From Nitrospirota bacterium (GTDB lineage: Bacteria; Nitrospirota; Nitrospiria; Nitrospirales; UBA8639), in the NCBI GenBank assembly GCA_029881175.1, contig JAOUNC010000157.1, forward strand, positions 1-6,649: a stretch of DNA of 6,649 nt, in the 5' to 3' direction. A program made the position numbers and the translations under genes. Under the pieces are notes generated by a model that was given only the letters and a program-made list of their open reading frames with translations, did not search any database and was not told the origin of the DNA. Each line of letters begins with the position of its first letter. The first letter of the stretch is position 1. Shown here piece after piece: positions 6,020 through 6,649 of this stretch.

Positions 6020-6622
6020 ATGTTGCCTAGTCGACGAAAGATCTTCTGGTGGCCTGTGGTCATACTGGTGTGGGCCACTGCCGTGTGGTCCGTGCAAGCC
6101 ATGACGGAAGAAACGATCAATGATTCTCATGGAAATCAACAGGTTGATGAGGATATTGCCAGTGAACCACAGAGCGAAGAAGCCACGCTTCTAGAATCCC
6201 TGCAAGCCCGCTTAAAGGAGGTTGAGGCGCGGGAACGTGCTTTGCAATTGCGTGAAGAGCAGGTCGTGGCGCTCCAGCGGGATGTCGAAGCCCTGGCCGC
6301 ACGACAAGTTAAAGAAGCGAAGCAATTGGAGCAACAAGCCGCCGCGTTACATGAAGAACAGCGCCGTTATTTGGAGCAAGATCCTTCCCTCGTGCATTTG
6401 CTCAAGATCTATGAGTCGATGGATCCTGAAGAGGGGGCGTTACGAATTGAAGTCATGCGAGAAGGGTTAGCTTTGGACATTCTTTCAGGTATTAAAAATA
6501 AAACTGCAGCCGGTATTTTGGCAGGCGTGAAACCCAAGAAAGCGGCGCGGTTATCTGAAGGGCTTCGGCGGTATCGTGAGATTAAATTGCAACGACGAGT
6601 CAATGAGAAACCGAAAAAATAA
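6020..6622 (+). CDS. MotE/YlxF/FlbB-like protein (signal segment, coiled coil, MgtE-N-like domain)
   Basis: The 200-residue product has three visible parts. Residues 5-27 form a positively charged then hydrophobic N-terminus (RRK, then a Trp-rich h-region). It ends V25-Q26-A27, so it could be cleaved as a signal peptide or kept as an anchor. Residues 53-119 are a highly charged Glu/Arg/Gln-rich coiled coil. Residues 124-183 have the repeated helical pattern of MgtE N-terminal-like domains (LLKIYESMDPEEGALRIEVM, then ILAGVKPKKAARLSEGL). This architecture is that of MotE (rhizobial periplasmic chaperone of MotC), YlxF of Bacillus and FlbB of Borrelia. The last two lie between fliJ and the fliK slot, as here. 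A role in stator assembly or scaffolding is inferred. The ATG at 6020 has no clear Shine-Dalgarno but gives a clean signal segment. Upstream in-frame starts lie inside fliJ. The C-terminus is basic. Confidence 0.8.
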   Translation: MLPSRRKIFWWPVVILVWATAVWSVQAMTEETINDSHGNQQVDEDIASEPQSEEATLLESLQARLKEVEARERALQLREEQVVALQRDVEALAARQVKEAKQLEQQAAALHEEQRRYLEQDPSLVHLLKIYESMDPEEGALRIEVMREGLALDILSGIKNKTAAGILAGVKPKKAARLSEGLRRYREIKLQRRVNEKPKK

Positions 6623-6625
6623 CGC

Positions 6626-6649
6626 ATGAATACTTTTCTTCCTCTTGCG
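6626..6649 (+). CDS. Start of the next gene, probably fliK (partial)
   Basis: An ATG three bases after the motE-like stop opens a frame that runs to the window edge and encodes MNTFLPLA. In comparable flagellar clusters the gene after fliJ and ylxF/flbB is fliK, the hook-length control protein, whose N-terminus is poorly conserved. Eight residues cannot confirm this. No strong Shine-Dalgarno is visible, so the true start could lie further downstream. Confidence 0.4.

Overview
The window is a single co-directional (+ strand) flagellar basal-body and export gene block. Its order is flgC, fliE, fliF, fliG, fliH, fliI, fliJ, a motE/ylxF/flbB-like gene, and then the first codons of a further gene in the slot where fliK is usually found. 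The first 30 bases may be the tail of flgB, but this is weakly supported. All eight complete genes look intact, with no frameshift, insertion element, RNA gene or CRISPR array. No terminator is convincing inside the block, so it reads as one long operon.

Layout: flgC (83-526) follows a strong Shine-Dalgarno. A 109-bp gap (527-635) carries degenerate 7-base repeats, an inverted repeat and a 12-bp palindrome. fliE (636-938) comes next, followed by an 80-bp gap. fliF (1019-2614) has no clear Shine-Dalgarno and is followed 3 bp later by fliG (2618-3613). fliH (about 3627-4232), fliI (4229-5572) and fliJ (5569-6012) form a tightly coupled trio, with ATGA overlaps at both inner junctions. The motE-like gene (6020-6622) begins 7 bp after fliJ, and a new ORF opens at 6626 and runs off the window.

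How the genes work together: FliF forms the inner-membrane MS ring. FliG sits on its cytoplasmic face as the rotor torque protein. FliE joins the ring to the rod, of which FlgC is a proximal part. FliH, FliI and FliJ form the soluble ATPase complex that feeds rod, hook and filament subunits to the type III export gate. The MotE-like protein has an N-terminal membrane/signal segment, a coiled coil and an MgtE-N-like domain, and probably acts in the periplasm on stator assembly or stability.

Organism: a motile, diderm-type bacterium of moderate G+C (roughly half by eye). The order flgB-flgC-fliE-fliF-fliG-fliH-fliI-fliJ-(ylxF/flbB)-fliK is shared by Firmicutes, spirochaetes and several deep-branching diderm phyla. 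The protein style and base composition would suit a Nitrospirota-like lineage, but that is an impression and was not tested. I see no undescribed system here. The points worth a second look are the structured flgC-fliE gap, the MotE-like gene, the Trp-free FliH and the fliF start.
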